NCBI GenBank assembly: GCA_947623455.1
Contig: OX392532.1
Location: 50,843,058 to 50,907,057, forward strand
Length of the DNA stretch: 64,000 nucleotides
Source of the DNA: Mimachlamys varia
Taxonomy: Eukaryota > Mollusca > Bivalvia > Pectinida > Pectinidae
Reading direction: 5' to 3'
In this document: positions 1 through 12,678 of the stretch, piece after piece
How the letters are laid out: each line of letters starts with the position of its first letter
Numbering within the stretch: position 1 is the stretch's first letter
Position numbers and translations under genes: made by a program
The notes under the pieces: model-generated
Told to the model about the DNA's origin: nothing
Seen by the model: only the letters and a program-made list of their open reading frames with translations
The model's database searches: none

Positions 1-3000
1 TGTCCCACAGGATGTCAGATTAGACAGGTTAATTTGAACGATATGTTGGGTCCCACTGGATGTCAGATTAGACAGGTTAATTTGACAAATATGTTGGGTC
101 CCACTGGATGTCAGATAAGACAGGTTAATTTGAACGATATGTTGGGTCCCACTGGATGTCAGATTAGACAGGTTAATCTGACCAATATGTTGTGTCCCAT
201 AGGGTGTCAGATTAGACACGTTAACCTGACCAATATGTTGTGTCCCACAGGGTGTCAGATTAGACAGGTTAATCTGACCAATATGTTGTGTCCCAAATGA
301 TGTCAGACTAGACAGGTTAATCTGACAAATATGTTGTGTCCCACAGGGTGTCAGATAAGACAGGTTAATCTGACCAATACACTGTGTCCCACAGGGTGTC
401 AGATAAGACAGGTTAATCTGACCAATATGCTGTATCCCACATGGTGTCGGACTAGACAGGTTAATCTGATCAATATATTGTGTCCCACAGGGTGTCAGAT
501 AAGACAGGTTAATCTGACCAATATGCTGTATCCCACATGGTGTCAGATTAGACACGTTAACCTGACCAATATATTGTGTCACACAGGGTACCAGATTAGA
601 CAGGTTAATCTAACAAATATGTTGGGTCCCACTGGATGTCAGATTAGACAGGTTAATTTGAAAGATATGTTGGGTCCCGCTGGATGTCAGATTAGACAGG
701 CTAATCTGACCATTATGTTGTGTCTAACAGGGTGTCAGATTAGACAGGTTAATTTGAACGATATGTTGGGTCCCGCTGGATGTCAGATTAGACAGGTTAA
801 TCTGACAAATATGTTGGGTCCCACTGGATGTCAGATTAGACAGGTTTATATGACCAATATGTTGTGTCCCACAGGGTGTCAGATTAGACAGGTTAACCTG
901 ACCAATATGTTGTGTCTCACAGGGTGTCAGATTAGACAGGTTAACCTGACCAATAAGTTGTGTCCATCAGGGCGTCAGATTAGACAGATTAATCTGACCA
1001 ATATGTTGTGTCCCATAGGGTGTCAGATTAGACACGTTAACCTGACCAATATGTTGTGTCCAACACGGTTCTAGATTAGACAGGTTAATCTGACCAATAT
1101 GTTGTGTCCCACAGGGTGTCAGATTAGACAGGTTAATCTTACCAATATGTTGTGTACCACAAGGTGTCAGATTAGACAGGTTAATCTTACCAATATGTTG
1201 TGTACCACAGGGTGTCAGATTAGACAGGTTAATCTGACCAATATGTTGTGTCAAACATGGTGTCAGATTGGACAGGTTAATCTGTCCAATATGTTGTGTC
1301 CCACACGGTTCCAAATTAGACAGGTTAATCTGACCAATATGTTGTGTCCCACAGGGTGTCAGATTAGACAGGTTAATCTTACCAATATGTTGTGTACCAC
1401 AGGGTGTCAGATTAGACAGGTTAATCTGACCAATATGTTGTGTCAAACATGGTGTCAGATTGGACAGGTTAATCTGACCAATATGTTGTGTCCAACAGGA
1501 TGTCAGATTAGACAGGTTAATTTGACAAATATGTTGGGTCCCACTGGATGTCAGATAAGACAGGTTAATTTGAACGATATGTTGGGTCCCACTGGATGTC
1601 AGATTAGACAGGTTAATCTGACCAATATGTTGTGTCCCATAGGGTGTCAGATTAGACACGTTAACCTGACCAATATGTTGTGTCCCACAGGGTGTCAGAT
1701 TAGACAGGTTAATCTGACCAATATGTTGTGTCCCAAATGATGTCAGACTAGACAGGTTAATCTGACAAATATGTTGTGTCCCACAGGGTGTCAGATAAGA
1801 CAGGTTAATCTGACCAATACACTGTGTCCCACAGGGTGTCAGATAAGACAGGTTAATCTGACCAATATGCTGTATCCCACATGGTGTCGGACTAGACAGG
1901 TTAATCTGATCAATATATTGTGTCCCACAGGGTGTCAGATAAGACAGGTTAATCTGACCAATATGCTGTATCCCACATGGTGTCAGATTAGACACGTTAA
2001 CCTGACCAATATATTGTGTCACACAGGGTACCAGATTAGACAGGTTAATCTAACAAATATGTTGGGTCCCACTGGATGTCAGATTAGACAGGTTAATTTG
2101 AAAGATATGTTGGGTCCCGCTGGATGTCAGATTAGACAGGCTAATCTGACCATTATGTTGTGTCTAACAGGGTGTCAGATTAGACAGGTTAATTTGAACG
2201 ATATGTTGGGTCCCGCTGGATGTCAGATTAGACAGGTTAATCTGACAAATATGTTGGGTCCCACTGGATGTCAGATTAGACAGGTTTATATGACCAATAT
2301 GTTGTGTCCCACAGGGTGTCAGATTAGACAGGTTAACCTGACCAATATGTTGTGTCTCACAGGGTGTCAGATTAGACAGGTTAACCTGACCAATAAGTTG
2401 TGTCCATCAGGGCGTCAGATTAGACAGATTAATCTGACCAATATGTTGTGTCCCATAGGGTGTCAGATTAGACACGTTAACCTGACCAATATGTTGTGTC
2501 CAACACGGTTCTAGATTAGACAGGTTAATCTGACCAATATGTTGTGTCCCACAGGGTGTCAGATTAGACAGGTTAATCTTACCAATATGTTGTGTACCAC
2601 AAGGTGTCAGATTAGACAGGTTAATCTTACCAATATGTTGTGTACCACAGGGTGTCAGATTAGACAGGTTAATCTGACCAATATGTTGTGTCAAACATGG
2701 TGTCAGATTGGACAGGTTAATCTGTCCAATATGTTGTGTCCCACACGGTTCCAAATTAGACAGGTTAATCTGACCAATATGTTGTGTCCCACAGGGTGTC
2801 AGATTAGACAGGTTAATCTTACCAATATGTTGTGTACCACAGGGTGTCAGATTAGACAGGTTAATCTGACCAATATGTTGTGTCAAACATGGTGTCAGAT
2901 TGGACAGGTTAATCTGACCAATATGTTGTGTCCAACAGGATGTCAGATTAGACAGGTTAATCTGACCAGTATGTTGTGTCCAACAGGATGTCAGATTAGA

Positions 3001-3030
3001 CAGGTTAATCTGACATATATGTTGCGCGAA
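1..3030. repeat. 48-bp minisatellite with a perfect 1440-bp higher-order repeat
   Basis: About 63 tandem copies of a 48-bp unit fill this stretch. It starts before the window and ends near 3030. The units vary at a few positions and form a higher-order repeat: positions 58-1521 and 1498-2961 are identical when offset by 1440 bp (30 units), checked line by line. Because 48 is a multiple of three, long open frames appear on both strands; they are broken at 298, 1072, 1738 and 2512 on the plus strand and I do not regard them as genes. No promoter, signal peptide or known domain is visible. Confidence 0.97.
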
Positions 3031-3837
3031 CCTTCGTTGAGGTTAACCCTAAAACATGACTTGTTTCTTTGCTAGCTTACTTGACATTATAGCGTCTTCG
3101 AATTGCGATTATATAGATACAACGATGAAAGGGGGAGGGGCTCATAAAAGGAAATAGTTGATAAATACAAATAAAAAAGGAAATGTGGATCCAATGGGCT
3201 AAAACCTCCCACCAATACCCTATATCCTCACAACCAATATTGTTCAAGTGGTTAAGGTGTCTGACATTCTGCTAACACTAGTCCTCCACAAATGGGCTGC
3301 GGTGGCCAAGTGGTTCAGGAGTCTGACACCTAGTGCAGCTGTTTACGAGTCAAGTACTGGTATATACTGCAGCTTTGAAGTGTCTTAATATGGTCATTAC
3401 GGTCGATATAAATGACAGAACTTCATATTGCGCGCTAGCACTTTGTGTCGGTTTTGCCTTCGTACAGTTGGAATTCGAACTGCTTACATTGTATGAATGC
3501 TAACTGAAAACAGTTTAATGAATATATTCCATCATTTTTTAAATATGTTAATTTCATAAAAATATCAGTTACACCTATCATTATATTTAACACCTGTATC
3601 AAAAAAGTGTACGCTTGTTCAATGTAAAGAACAGACCTCGCCTGGGGAGGGTCAGTGGTACCCAACGTAGCAATTATGGCATCATACTAATGATGACGTC
3701 AACAATCTTTGTTTGGCGATACCAAATAATGGTAAATTTTAAAACAAAACAAAAAAAGGACGTTGATAGTTTTACATTTGCATTTGCGCTGCCGTGTCAC
3801 TATATAAACCAAGTAAGTTTCGTTTCGGTTCATAGGA
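3031..3837. other. non-coding stretch with a degraded tRNA-like SINE head
   Basis: No gene is visible. Around 3230-3365 two tRNA-like A-box stretches (core GGCCAAGTGG near 3304) resemble the head of the SINE at 7518-7727, but no good B-box or body follows. The remainder is anonymous AT-rich sequence. Confidence 0.4.
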
Positions 3838-3935
3838 CTATAAAGCCCTACCGGGCTTTATTTAGTTTGTCATCAAAAGCAAAGTGCGTTATAGGATTGT
3901 AACAACATTTGCTAAAACATCTATTGCTTAAATTT
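3838..3935. repeat. short interspersed repeat, copy 1
   Basis: This stretch matches 26245-26350 over about 90 bp, including CTACCGGGCTTTATTTAG and the run through TTGCTAAAACAT. The second copy has short inverted ends (GTTACAGTCCT / AGGACTGTAAC), which suggests a tiny foldback element. Function unknown. Confidence 0.6.
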
Positions 3936-4139
3936 ATTACCCGAAACGAGTATGAATACGAACGTGAAATGAAGGTTAAAAAAAGCATGCGTAACACGCC
4001 GAACTCTCGTTTGGACGAGAGACTAAAGAAAACTTCAAGGCTTTATTTATACCATTTAAATCGCTTATTGAGTAAAATCGAATTAACATATTTAAAAATT
4101 GGAAAAAGAAACGTCGTTATTACAAGTATAAGCTTTTAA

Positions 4140-4379
4140 TCACTCACTGTCTGCCATGAAGAGGGTGTCCCCCTCCGTGATTCCCAGACTGTGCAGTATT
4201 GTTTCAGTCGACCTATAGTCCGAGATAATGTAGGCATTGTCACCATTCTGACACCATGTACATACATAAAAAGACGATTCGTCAACGAGGTCGACCAAAA
4301 ATAGTATACATACATTAGGGATCTTATGTAACACAGCAACAAACAACGCGACGCTGACAACTTTTCCATTGCGGACCAC
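4140..4379 (-). CDS. hypothetical 79-residue ORF, doubtful
   Basis: This open frame starts with ATG and has a hydrophobic N-terminal third, then an acidic tail. Its composition is more protein-like than that of most random frames here. I recognise no domain and see no splice sites that would join it to other coding sequence. A second overlapping frame on the same strand (4136-4369) shows that openness alone is weak evidence. It could be a lone exon or chance. Confidence 0.15.
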   Translation of the reverse strand: MVRNGKVVSVALFVAVLHKIPNVCILFLVDLVDESSFYVCTWCQNGDNAYIISDYRSTETILHSLGITEGDTLFMADSE

Positions 4380-4837
4380 CCTACTCAGTTTTAAAATTCA
4401 GCGGATATGCCTACGCAGTATGACGTCATAAATACGCGATGTCATTTATAATGACGACATTTGTTTCAAGATTTATCTCTAAGCACCCTTAGACAGAAAC
4501 GGTGGAAAAGAGAGAAAGGTGTTTTAACTTTTTCATAATAAACCCCTATTAAGGTAGCTGCTTTCCATGGAATATATTTCAAAGTCTCCATTCAGGAGAA
4601 CACGTTTCGTCTTTCGAAAACGAGTATGCGGTACGGGCTGTTCTGTCAATTCAATATTCCAGGGTTCCTTGGAGCTACAATTTGTTTTATTTTCGGTTGC
4701 AGATTTTTTTCGGATATGGTTAGAAGTTGAAATGTAAATAAAGCATAAAACTACTTCTGTTTCGAGTTAAAGGCGATATGAACGCCCACTGCATTACAGG
4801 AAAATAAATCATGAACCGCGTTGTTAAGTGCTGCAGA

Positions 4838-5045
4838 TTATACAGGTTTCAGTAGATCCATGGCATTCATAGCCTAAATGAATGCCAGCGGTATTTATTA
4901 GGATTACATGGTGGCAATGTCATACGGTGGTCAATATGACTTTTTTTATTATACAGGAATCTGTAAATCCATGACATCCATTGTCTATATGAATGCCATC
5001 GATATTTATTATAGTGGCAATGTCATACGATGATCAGTATAACTT
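4838..5045. repeat. imperfect tandem duplication of about 120 bp
   Basis: Two adjacent copies share TTATACAGG, an ATGAATGCCA segment, a GATATTTATTA-like run and GTGGCAATGTCATACG. The first copy contains a small hairpin with arms GGCATTCAT and ATGAATGCC. It may be a duplicated MITE fragment. Confidence 0.55.
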
Positions 5046-6619
5046 AATACACGAAGCCTTGAGTTTAAAACAAAGCAAAAAAAACCCACGTTTTTCTAGT
5101 TTGATGTTTCGGATTATACATGGTCCGGTAATGACAGGTTACACATTATATACTTACTTGTCTGTTTGGCGGTCTGTCTTACCGGTTCGTCTGCTCTCTC
5201 GTCTCACTGTCTGTCGTTCGGCGTTGACAGACTCCATGCAATGTCTGTATCAGTAAACATAACGATAACATTTATTTCCTCTGCAGACGAATCCTGATAA
5301 CAATCATGAACCTACACACAAGTTGGTCACTAATCCAATTGTATCGAATGTTTGATCAGCTATAATAACAAAACTTAATAAATTCACTATCAACATCCAA
5401 TTATGTTTTTCACAAGTTCATATATTATATTTATGTGCGTGTCTTTTTAAAGATATATAAATGTGTTATGAACACTGAAAAGAATTCCGGTCGCTCTCCA
5501 GTCACGGAGGCGTAGATCTCTGTTAAAACCGGAACGAGTATTAGAGAGTTCAAGTCGGGGCACGTGATGTGCGGCGGTGCAGTAGTTATCAATCAGAAGA
5601 ACAGTTTGGGACATCTGGGGTCACGGGGTTAGCAAGATAAATGTTTTCTGCTTCGCCCTAACGCTGTGCTGAGTGTTCCTTACACTTATAGACGTAAATG
5701 TGCCTGGCAATTTGGCAAACTCCGAAAGTCTCTAACGGAAAGTTGAGCTCCTGTTTTAACTGTACGCGGATTCTTAAGTTACATGTTGCTGACTTCATGC
5801 CGAAGTTCTTGTTATTAGATAACCCCGAGTTACAATTGTGCCAAATGAATGTGTGTGAACGACTTTGCCTTGTTTGTTTAATTTGTATTTAAACCCGCCC
5901 GACTATTTTCGTGATTTTATTCTTGTTTTTTTCCTCTGGCTTACGTACGTAGCTCAAACTCATTTTCCATTATCTCAGTTTTCTCACTACCAAATTAACA
6001 ACGCCAACATCCCGTATGATCTGATAATTTATTCTGTGTATCAGCGTCTTTAGACCCTGGGTAAAGCGGCCTTCTGTGGCTCGCCGTCACTGGGTTTAGG
6101 TCTATGTAGATAAGTCTTCCGGTTCTGGCCACAGGTCGTTGGTTTTTCTCCCAGTACTCCGGCTTCCCTTCGTCATCAAAACCTGTCACGTCCTAAATAA
6201 CCATTTCGCTGTTGATAGGACGTAGAATTATAAACAAATCAATCCAGATCTATGCTACGTGTACTTACAGCGTAGTCGACGTAGAAATCTTCAGGGCTGG
6301 GCCCCTTAGCGGCTTCTACGTTTTAGGGAGTTGTACAGTACTTATCCTGGTCCCGTAGGGGTTCCTATCGACGTCGTTGCTGTTGTTTTTGTGATTGTTT
6401 TCAGTTAATCCTCCGCGGTATGACAAATTCGCTATTGCTTATTTGGTGGTGAGCTATTTTTTTAAATAAACTTGAGGCCAAAATACTTTTTTGCTGCCAG
6501 TACGAGGGTTTTTATTCGAGAAAACGGGAACAAATATAAACTTAAATATTTTCACAACAATTATGAAACAACGTATTTCAACTTATATCAATAACTCTTA
6601 TTTTAGTGCGAGGAAGGTC
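5046..6619. other. no recognisable gene
   Basis: I see only short random frames of 60-90 codons. There are no strong domains, tRNA boxes or tandem arrays. The sequence is moderately AT-rich anonymous DNA. Confidence 0.5.
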
Positions 6620-6768
6620 TTAATTTGGGAGTTAACCGGAGAACCCGGAGAAAACCCACGTGGTCGGGTAGGGGATCCCATACCTTTTAACGTCTTATCG
6701 GGTAATAGTACCCCAGCCGCATTGGTGAAAGGTAAGCGCGCTGCCACTGCACCACCCAACCGACCGGA
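6620..6768 (-). mobile_element. tRNA-derived SINE (family A), minus strand
   Basis: Read on the minus strand, it has a tRNA-like head (GTGCAGTGGCAGCGCGC, then CTTACCTTTCACC). A conserved body follows with CCCGACCACGTGGGTTTTC and TCCGGGTTCTCCGG. The same order occurs at 36566-36725 (plus strand) and 51125-51242 (minus strand), so this is a dispersed family. The B-box is eroded. Confidence 0.65.
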
Positions 6769-6789
6769 TTTCAGAATAAATTGTTAATA

Positions 6790-7500
6790 TTTTAAGACTT
6801 TTATCACATGTTACTTTTAATTTCATATACAGAGAATCATCTCTGGCAAAACTTGATATCAATTTAACGAACAATTCATTTTTCTATTTGAAGAAACTGA
6901 CATCATCGCATTGTTTTTTGACGTCACAATGAATTATATTAAATGTAAAGTATATTAGAAATTTTCACTTATTTTGATATTAAGATTACTTAATTGAAAA
7001 CGGATTTATTATGTGAAAATAACTGAACGCTGACCGACTAATACATGGCGGTTTGACTAAAATTAAGCCACTGGCCTATCAGTCTCATCCTCTGTAAATG
7101 TTAGATTTAAACGGCCCCGAGATTTGTGAATCGTGTAGAATGTAATTACGGAATTAATGACCGTTATGGACCTTATCAACTTGTCACCCAACTCAGATGT
7201 AGAACGCGACAAACAAAATGGCTGACATAAATGCATGATGTTCTCGGTCACCTTGAACCATACGACATAATAATACAGTGCACCAGCCCGTTTGTTTGTT
7301 TGTTTGTTTGTTTGTTTGTTTTTGCAGTATTTGCCTCGTAATATTGACATCATTTCCTCTTTTGATATAAATGTCAAGTTTATTTCTTTTAAACATAACG
7401 AATCAAGTTATTCCATCAGACATCAAGTCGCGTTTATGATCTCTGTTGTTAGCGGGGGTGGGGTGTGATAAAAATCTCAAAATATTTCCCATACCTTTCC
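6790..7500. other. AT-rich non-coding stretch with a (GTTT)n microsatellite
   Basis: A run of about eight GTTT units lies at 7289-7321. The minus-strand frames across it are simple-sequence artefacts. No gene is seen. SINE-like sequence begins near 7445. Confidence 0.6.
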
Positions 7501-7517
7501 CCATCCGATCGGGGAAG

Positions 7518-7727
7518 TTTGGTTTGGTTTATTTAGTTATACGTCCTATTAACAGCCAGGGTCATTTAAGGACGTGCCAGGTTTCTGGAGGTGGAGGAAC
7601 GCCGGAGTACCCGGAGAAAAAGCACCGACCTACGGTCAGTACTTGTCAACCGCCCCACGTTGGATTCCAACTCGCAACCCAGAGGTGGAGGGCTAGTAAC
7701 ACCTTAACCACTCGGCCACCGCGGCCA
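7518..7727 (-). mobile_element. tRNA-derived SINE (family B) nested in another SINE, 11-bp TSD
   Basis: On the minus strand the element opens with GGCCGCGGTGGCCGAGTGG, a Leu/Ser-tRNA-like A-box. A B-box-like GAGTTGGAATCC follows, then a body with CTCCGGGTACTCCGG, ending in an A-rich AAATAAACCAAACC tail. It is flanked by the direct repeat GATCGGGGAAG at 7507-7517 and 7728-7738. The flanks (about 7445-7506 and 7739-7800) look like another SINE, whose tRNA-like head reads GGCGCAGTGGGTAGTGC on the minus strand. This is therefore a SINE-in-SINE insertion. Confidence 0.85.
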
Positions 7728-7921
7728 GATCGGGGAAGCAATACAAATCCCGGTCGCCTTGGTGAAAGGCAGGTGCACTACCCACTGCGCCAACCGATAA
7801 CTAGATTTACCCGATTTTTAAAATCTAAGTTATTTTCTAATAGCCTGTATTTTGTATTGATACAGTCCAGAGTCCCATAAAGATGTTGTATGTTAAATTT
7901 TGATTTTTTAAACACATTTTA

Positions 7922-8708
7922 CTTGAGTGTCTGGGAGGGGGTGAAGAGTGCGGAAGTGAGCTTGGATCCCTTGAGTGTCGGGGAGGCGGTGGAGAGTGCG
8001 GAAATGAGCTTGGCTCCCTTGAGTGTCGGGGAGGGGGTGAAGAGTGCGGAAGTGAGCTTGGCTCCCTTGAGTGTCGGGGAGGGGATGAAGAGTGCGGAAG
8101 TGAGCTTGGCTCCCTGGAGTGTCGGGGAGGGAGTGAAGAGTGCGGAAATGAGCTTGGCTCCCTTGAGTGTCGGGGAGGGGGTGAAGAGTGCGGAAGTGAG
8201 CTTGGCTCCCTGGAGTGTCGGGGAGAGAGTGGAGAGTGCGGAAGTGAGCTTGGCTCCCTTGGAGTGTCGGGGAGGGGGTGGAAAGTGCAGAAGTGAGCTT
8301 GGGTCCCTGAAGTATTGGTGAGGGAGTGGAGAGTGCGGAAGTGAACATGGTTCCCTTGAGTGTCGGCGAGGGGTTGAAGAGTGCGGTAGTGAGCTTGGCT
8401 CTCTGGAGTGTCGGGGAGGGGGTGAAGAGTGAGGAAGTGAGCTTGGCTCCCTTAAGTATTGGTGAGGGAGTGAAAAGTGCGGAAGTGAGCTTGGCTCCCT
8501 GAAGTGTCGGGGAGGGAGTGGAGAGTGCGGAAGTGAGCTTGGCTCCCTGGAGTGTCGGGGAGGGAGTGGAGAGTGCGGTAGTGAGCTTGGCTCCCTGGAG
8601 TGTCGGGGAGGGGGTGAAGAGTGCGGAAGTGAACTTGGCTCCCTGGAGTGCCGGAGAGGAAGTGGAGAGTGTGGAAATGAGCTTGGCTCCCTAGAGTGCC
8701 GGGGATGC
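7922..8708. repeat. 48-49-bp minisatellite
   Basis: About 16 tandem units share AGTGTCGGGGAGGG and GTGAAGAGTGCGGAAGTG. The unit is mostly 48 bp with occasional one-base length variants. The GC-rich unit leaves open frames on both strands. The frame shifts where units are 49 bp, so these are not credible proteins. Confidence 0.95.
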
Positions 8709-9654
8709 AGCGAAACGATTATGGACAAAGATACGCCGAATTAAGTCATATGTTTTTAAATGCTTAACAATATGACAAAGTACGCTAATCCAAGATGCAT
8801 GGTAGAGTGATTGTTTTTTGTGTCAACAGTTTCAGATAATAGAATCCCAACAAATATACCTCGGAAGTTCCCTGAATTGGTCAATATGAACTAACACACC
8901 ATCGATTTGACCTCTCAAGACATGTATTATACAATTAAAAGTAACCTTGTAAAAGACCGATTTTTTCAGGAGAGAGATATGGTGATGAAGTTTGGTAGGG
9001 GGATCAATTGCTTCAAGTTAGAAAATGAAACGCGGAACTTTCTGTTAGTGTCTCTTGGAGCTCACACCAATTGTCAGACGTATACAGCTTACAACGACCC
9101 GCCATCTTCCGTCGTTCAGATTCTTGGCTAAATCCTTTCATGGAGCTGTCGTAATGTATTTTATATTCAAATCTTTACTCAATAAACTATAAATAAAAAT
9201 TCAAATGTCACTCTTCGAATCGGTACGCGTGATGATTTTTCCGGAATGAATTCCATAATTGTTAAAACAGAGCTTTCCGACGGCAGAACGCCTAAATTAA
9301 TTGATATTAAGCGCAGTATCTTAAAAGCTATAAGAACACCTAAGAGCGGAAAAGGACTGAAAGTCGTGTCGAAACTTTACATTTCACATGAATATAGCCA
9401 AATCTGAAGGAATTAGAATTCTATAATTGACAAAAATAACTGGCCCAGATTGAATATGAATCGCGAGTCATCCTTTTGTTTCTGATACATCCGGAACACT
9501 AAAATGGCGAAATGGATTTATTGGCGGTGTTCTGTGAGAATTGATGTGCCCTGGTGCATACTAATGAGATACTCGGTCTCAGTGCTAGACATCCGTTATA
9601 TCCGTTCCTCCGCTCACATTGTTGTATATATCCGGATAAGTTGGGTTTCCGAGT
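8709..9654. other. no recognisable gene
   Basis: Only short frames occur, the longest 74 codons at 8907-9131 with no recognisable domain. No repeat array is seen until the degenerate start of the next minisatellite near 9655. Confidence 0.45.
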
Positions 9655-10690
9655 ACAAGAAAACCCCGTTAGTCAGCACAAGAAAACCTCGTTAGTCCGT
9701 ACGACTAATTCGGTATACAGAGAAACCCTATAGTCCCTACGACTAATTCAGTATACAGAAAAATCTTATAGTCCGTACGAATAATTCGGTATACAGAGAA
9801 ATCTAATAGTCCGTACGACTAATTCGGTATACAGAGAAATCTTATAGTCCGTACGACTTATTCGGTATACAGAGAAATCTTATAGTCCGTACGACTAATT
9901 CAGTATACAGAGAAACCCTATAGTTCGTACGACTTATTCGGTAAACAGAGAAACCTTAGTCCGTACGACTTATTCTATATAAAGTCCGTACGACTAATTC
10001 AGTATACAGAGAAATTTTATAGTCCGTACGACTAATTCGGTAAACAGAGAAACCTTAGTCCGTACGACTTATTCTATATAAAGTCCGTACGACTAATTCA
10101 GTATACAGAGAAATTTTATAGTCCGTACGACTTATTCGGTATACAGAGAAACCTTAGTCCGTACGACTAATTCGGTAAACAGAGAAACCTTAGTCCGTAC
10201 GACTTATTCTATATAAAGTCCGTACGACTAATTCAGTATACAGAGAAATTTTATAGTCCGTACGACTAATTCGGTATACAGAGAAATTTTATAGTCCGTA
10301 CGACTTATTCGGTATACAGAGAAATTTTATAGTCCGTACGACTAATTCGGTATACAGAGAAATTTTATAGTCCGTACGACTTATTCGGTAAACAGAGAAA
10401 CCTTAGTCCGTACGACTAATTCGGTATACAGAGAAATTTTATAGTCCGTACGACTTATTCGGTATACAGAGAAATTTTATAGTCCGTACGACTAATTCGG
10501 TATACAGAGAAATTTTATAGTCCGTACGACTTATTCGGTAAACAGAGAAACCTTAGTCCGTACGACTTATTCTATATAAAGTCCGTACGACTAATTCGGT
10601 ATACAGAGAAATTTTATAGTCCGTACGACTAATTCGGTAAACAGAGAAACCTTAGTCCGTACGACTAATTCGGTAAACAGAGAAATCTTT
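9655..10690. repeat. 33-38-bp minisatellite with alternating unit lengths
   Basis: About 28 units share GTCCGTACGACTAATTCGG and TACAGAGAAA. Full units are 38 bp. Shorter units lack TTTATA-type bases, and very short units read GTCCGTACGACTTATTC then TATATAAA. Blocks of mixed unit types repeat (for example near 9955-10060 and 10060-10190), giving a higher-order pattern. The stretch 10740-10860 carries three units of a diverged 39-bp relative. Confidence 0.95.
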
Positions 10691-10869
10691 TGAATTAATT
10701 ATTGATGTTTTCGAGGTATACCACACAAAAAACCGGAGTGACTCTTAATAAACTGGAGGACCTTGTTAGCCCGGATACTTTGTTATTTCAGAAGAATCTC
10801 GCTATTCTGAACACTTTGTTATTACAGGAGAACCTCGTTTGTCCGGACACTTTTGTTTTCTTTCTTGCA

Positions 10870-12678
10870 GTGATTGCAAAACAAAGCATCCAAAAATATC
10901 ATTCGTGATTTAGGTAAATATGTAATTGAAGATATTTCAACTGTGGTTACGAATAACTTCTAGATATGCTTCATCTACCGTAAAATATTTCACATAGCAT
11001 TTGTTTAAAATAAGAAAAAAATGCATTCTTGTCTTTAAACATCGTTTAAACATCCACATTCAGAATGTGTGGTTTAAGTAATGAAGTTTAATAAATTGAA
11101 GTTCATTTAGAACGACAAACGAGCGCAAAGCATTGCACTTTTAAAATAACATGAAAAATTAATTACAATGCCTCATACAGTGGTAAATTATATTAGGACA
11201 AATGCAAATCATTTCCGTCTGTCGGATGGTTTTAAAATGTTCAATCATCTGAAATATTGAACAACTATTTATTAACACCGCTAAAAGAAGCAGTTGAGGA
11301 AGCTCCGGGATAAACAAATACCCTCCCCGAGACCCTCCCCGCGAACTTTGGCCGTAAAACTTGTTAGCTTTACAAGTTAGCAATAAATTGTACTTAAATG
11401 ACGAATGTTGCGCCCATATTTTCTGCTGTAAACTGACAAGGATTTGAATTACGGGTTGAAGACAAGTCCTGGCTGACGTCAAATAAACTGGCAAAGCTTT
11501 CATAATCAAATCATACAAGCATGGTTATCTTACCTCAATTTTACTACACGTAGTCTTTTTGGAGATTTAAACTGAGAAGAATATTGAAATTGATCGTTGT
11601 TTTTGTGCTCGTTTAATAACAGGTAATATTTGATGAAAGCAAAACACACACCTTATCTGCAACTTAAACTTTTATTATTATTGTATTCATTTAATTGAAT
11701 TAAGCTGTACACACGATAAAAAATCGTGTCCAGATGGAAATTTATGAATTCCCCTCATCATTTCTGGCACTAGGAAATGACCAGTCATTATGGATGTTAT
11801 TGGTATAACGACTGACCGCTACTATGTAATCAGTGACCACTTCGGCCTCTCTGACGTCAATTACTCCCGCAGATGTCCGGCATCCACGCTCCTCCCGCCA
11901 CAATCTAAACAAAATGGCTACCACTTAACGACGCACGTGCTACCAAGAAAAACACGTATCGTATGTCAAAAGAATGGGAACTCTAGCTCTTCATCATACT
12001 GTTTGTACAAGTCCCACCTGTAGTCAGCAGAAACATAATTATGTATTCATAAATCGTAGATATGGAATTAATGAGCTATGACGTCATACCAGGTACCATC
12101 ATGACGTCATTTTTAGGCATAAACGACAACGAAAGCTTGTTGGGTTTTTTTTTTTTGCTTTTTTTTAATCATTCTCGTGTTAATTGATTAAACTATATTG
12201 GCTTTCGTGTAAGCTTGACACGTCATTACAACGGCATTGAATTCGTTTCTATTTTATTGTTTCGTTGAAACGAAAATTTCAAATCCCGTTTCAAAATTGT
12301 TAATCAAATGAATATGCGTAATTACTATAGATTTACACATGAAACATTTCTAATAAAAAAAAATATCAAAGGATTTCGCTCTGTAGTCACAAATTTAGTT
12401 CTCTGTAATGAGAATTACAAAGAATTTTCCTAGGTGCGTTTTGCTGTCATATTTTTAGAATAAGACATGCATGTGATAAAAATCATTAATAATTTTTTTA
12501 AATGATTTAATAGTCTAAAGACGGGCGTTGTTTATCAATAAGAATGGAAGTCTTGATTATTTATTTTTCATTTGTTATATGATTATAGGTGACTAAGTCA
12601 AGAAGAATTCCTAAATACAATTCAATATACATGTATAATTATATAATTAGAATATGTGAATTAATGTTTCGGACATCA
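10870..12678. other. no recognisable gene
   Basis: AT-rich sequence with short frames only, the longest a 119-codon minus-strand frame at 11159-11518 with no recognisable domain. A poly(T) run lies at 12145-12170. Confidence 0.45.

Noticed and set aside
34..3075. Long open frames on both strands of the 48-bp array, up to 351 codons
   Set aside because: The unit length is a multiple of three, so any stop-free frame stays open. Frames exist on both strands, stops recur, and there is no signal, domain or promoter.
7890..8728. Open frames of 143-269 codons in the second 48-bp array
   Set aside because: Same artefact. Occasional 49-bp units shift the frame and the peptides are low-complexity.
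9655..10690. CRISPR-like pattern of repeats and spacers
   Set aside because: Units are contiguous with no unique spacers, and the genome is eukaryotic. The same holds for the 29-, 33- and 34-bp arrays.
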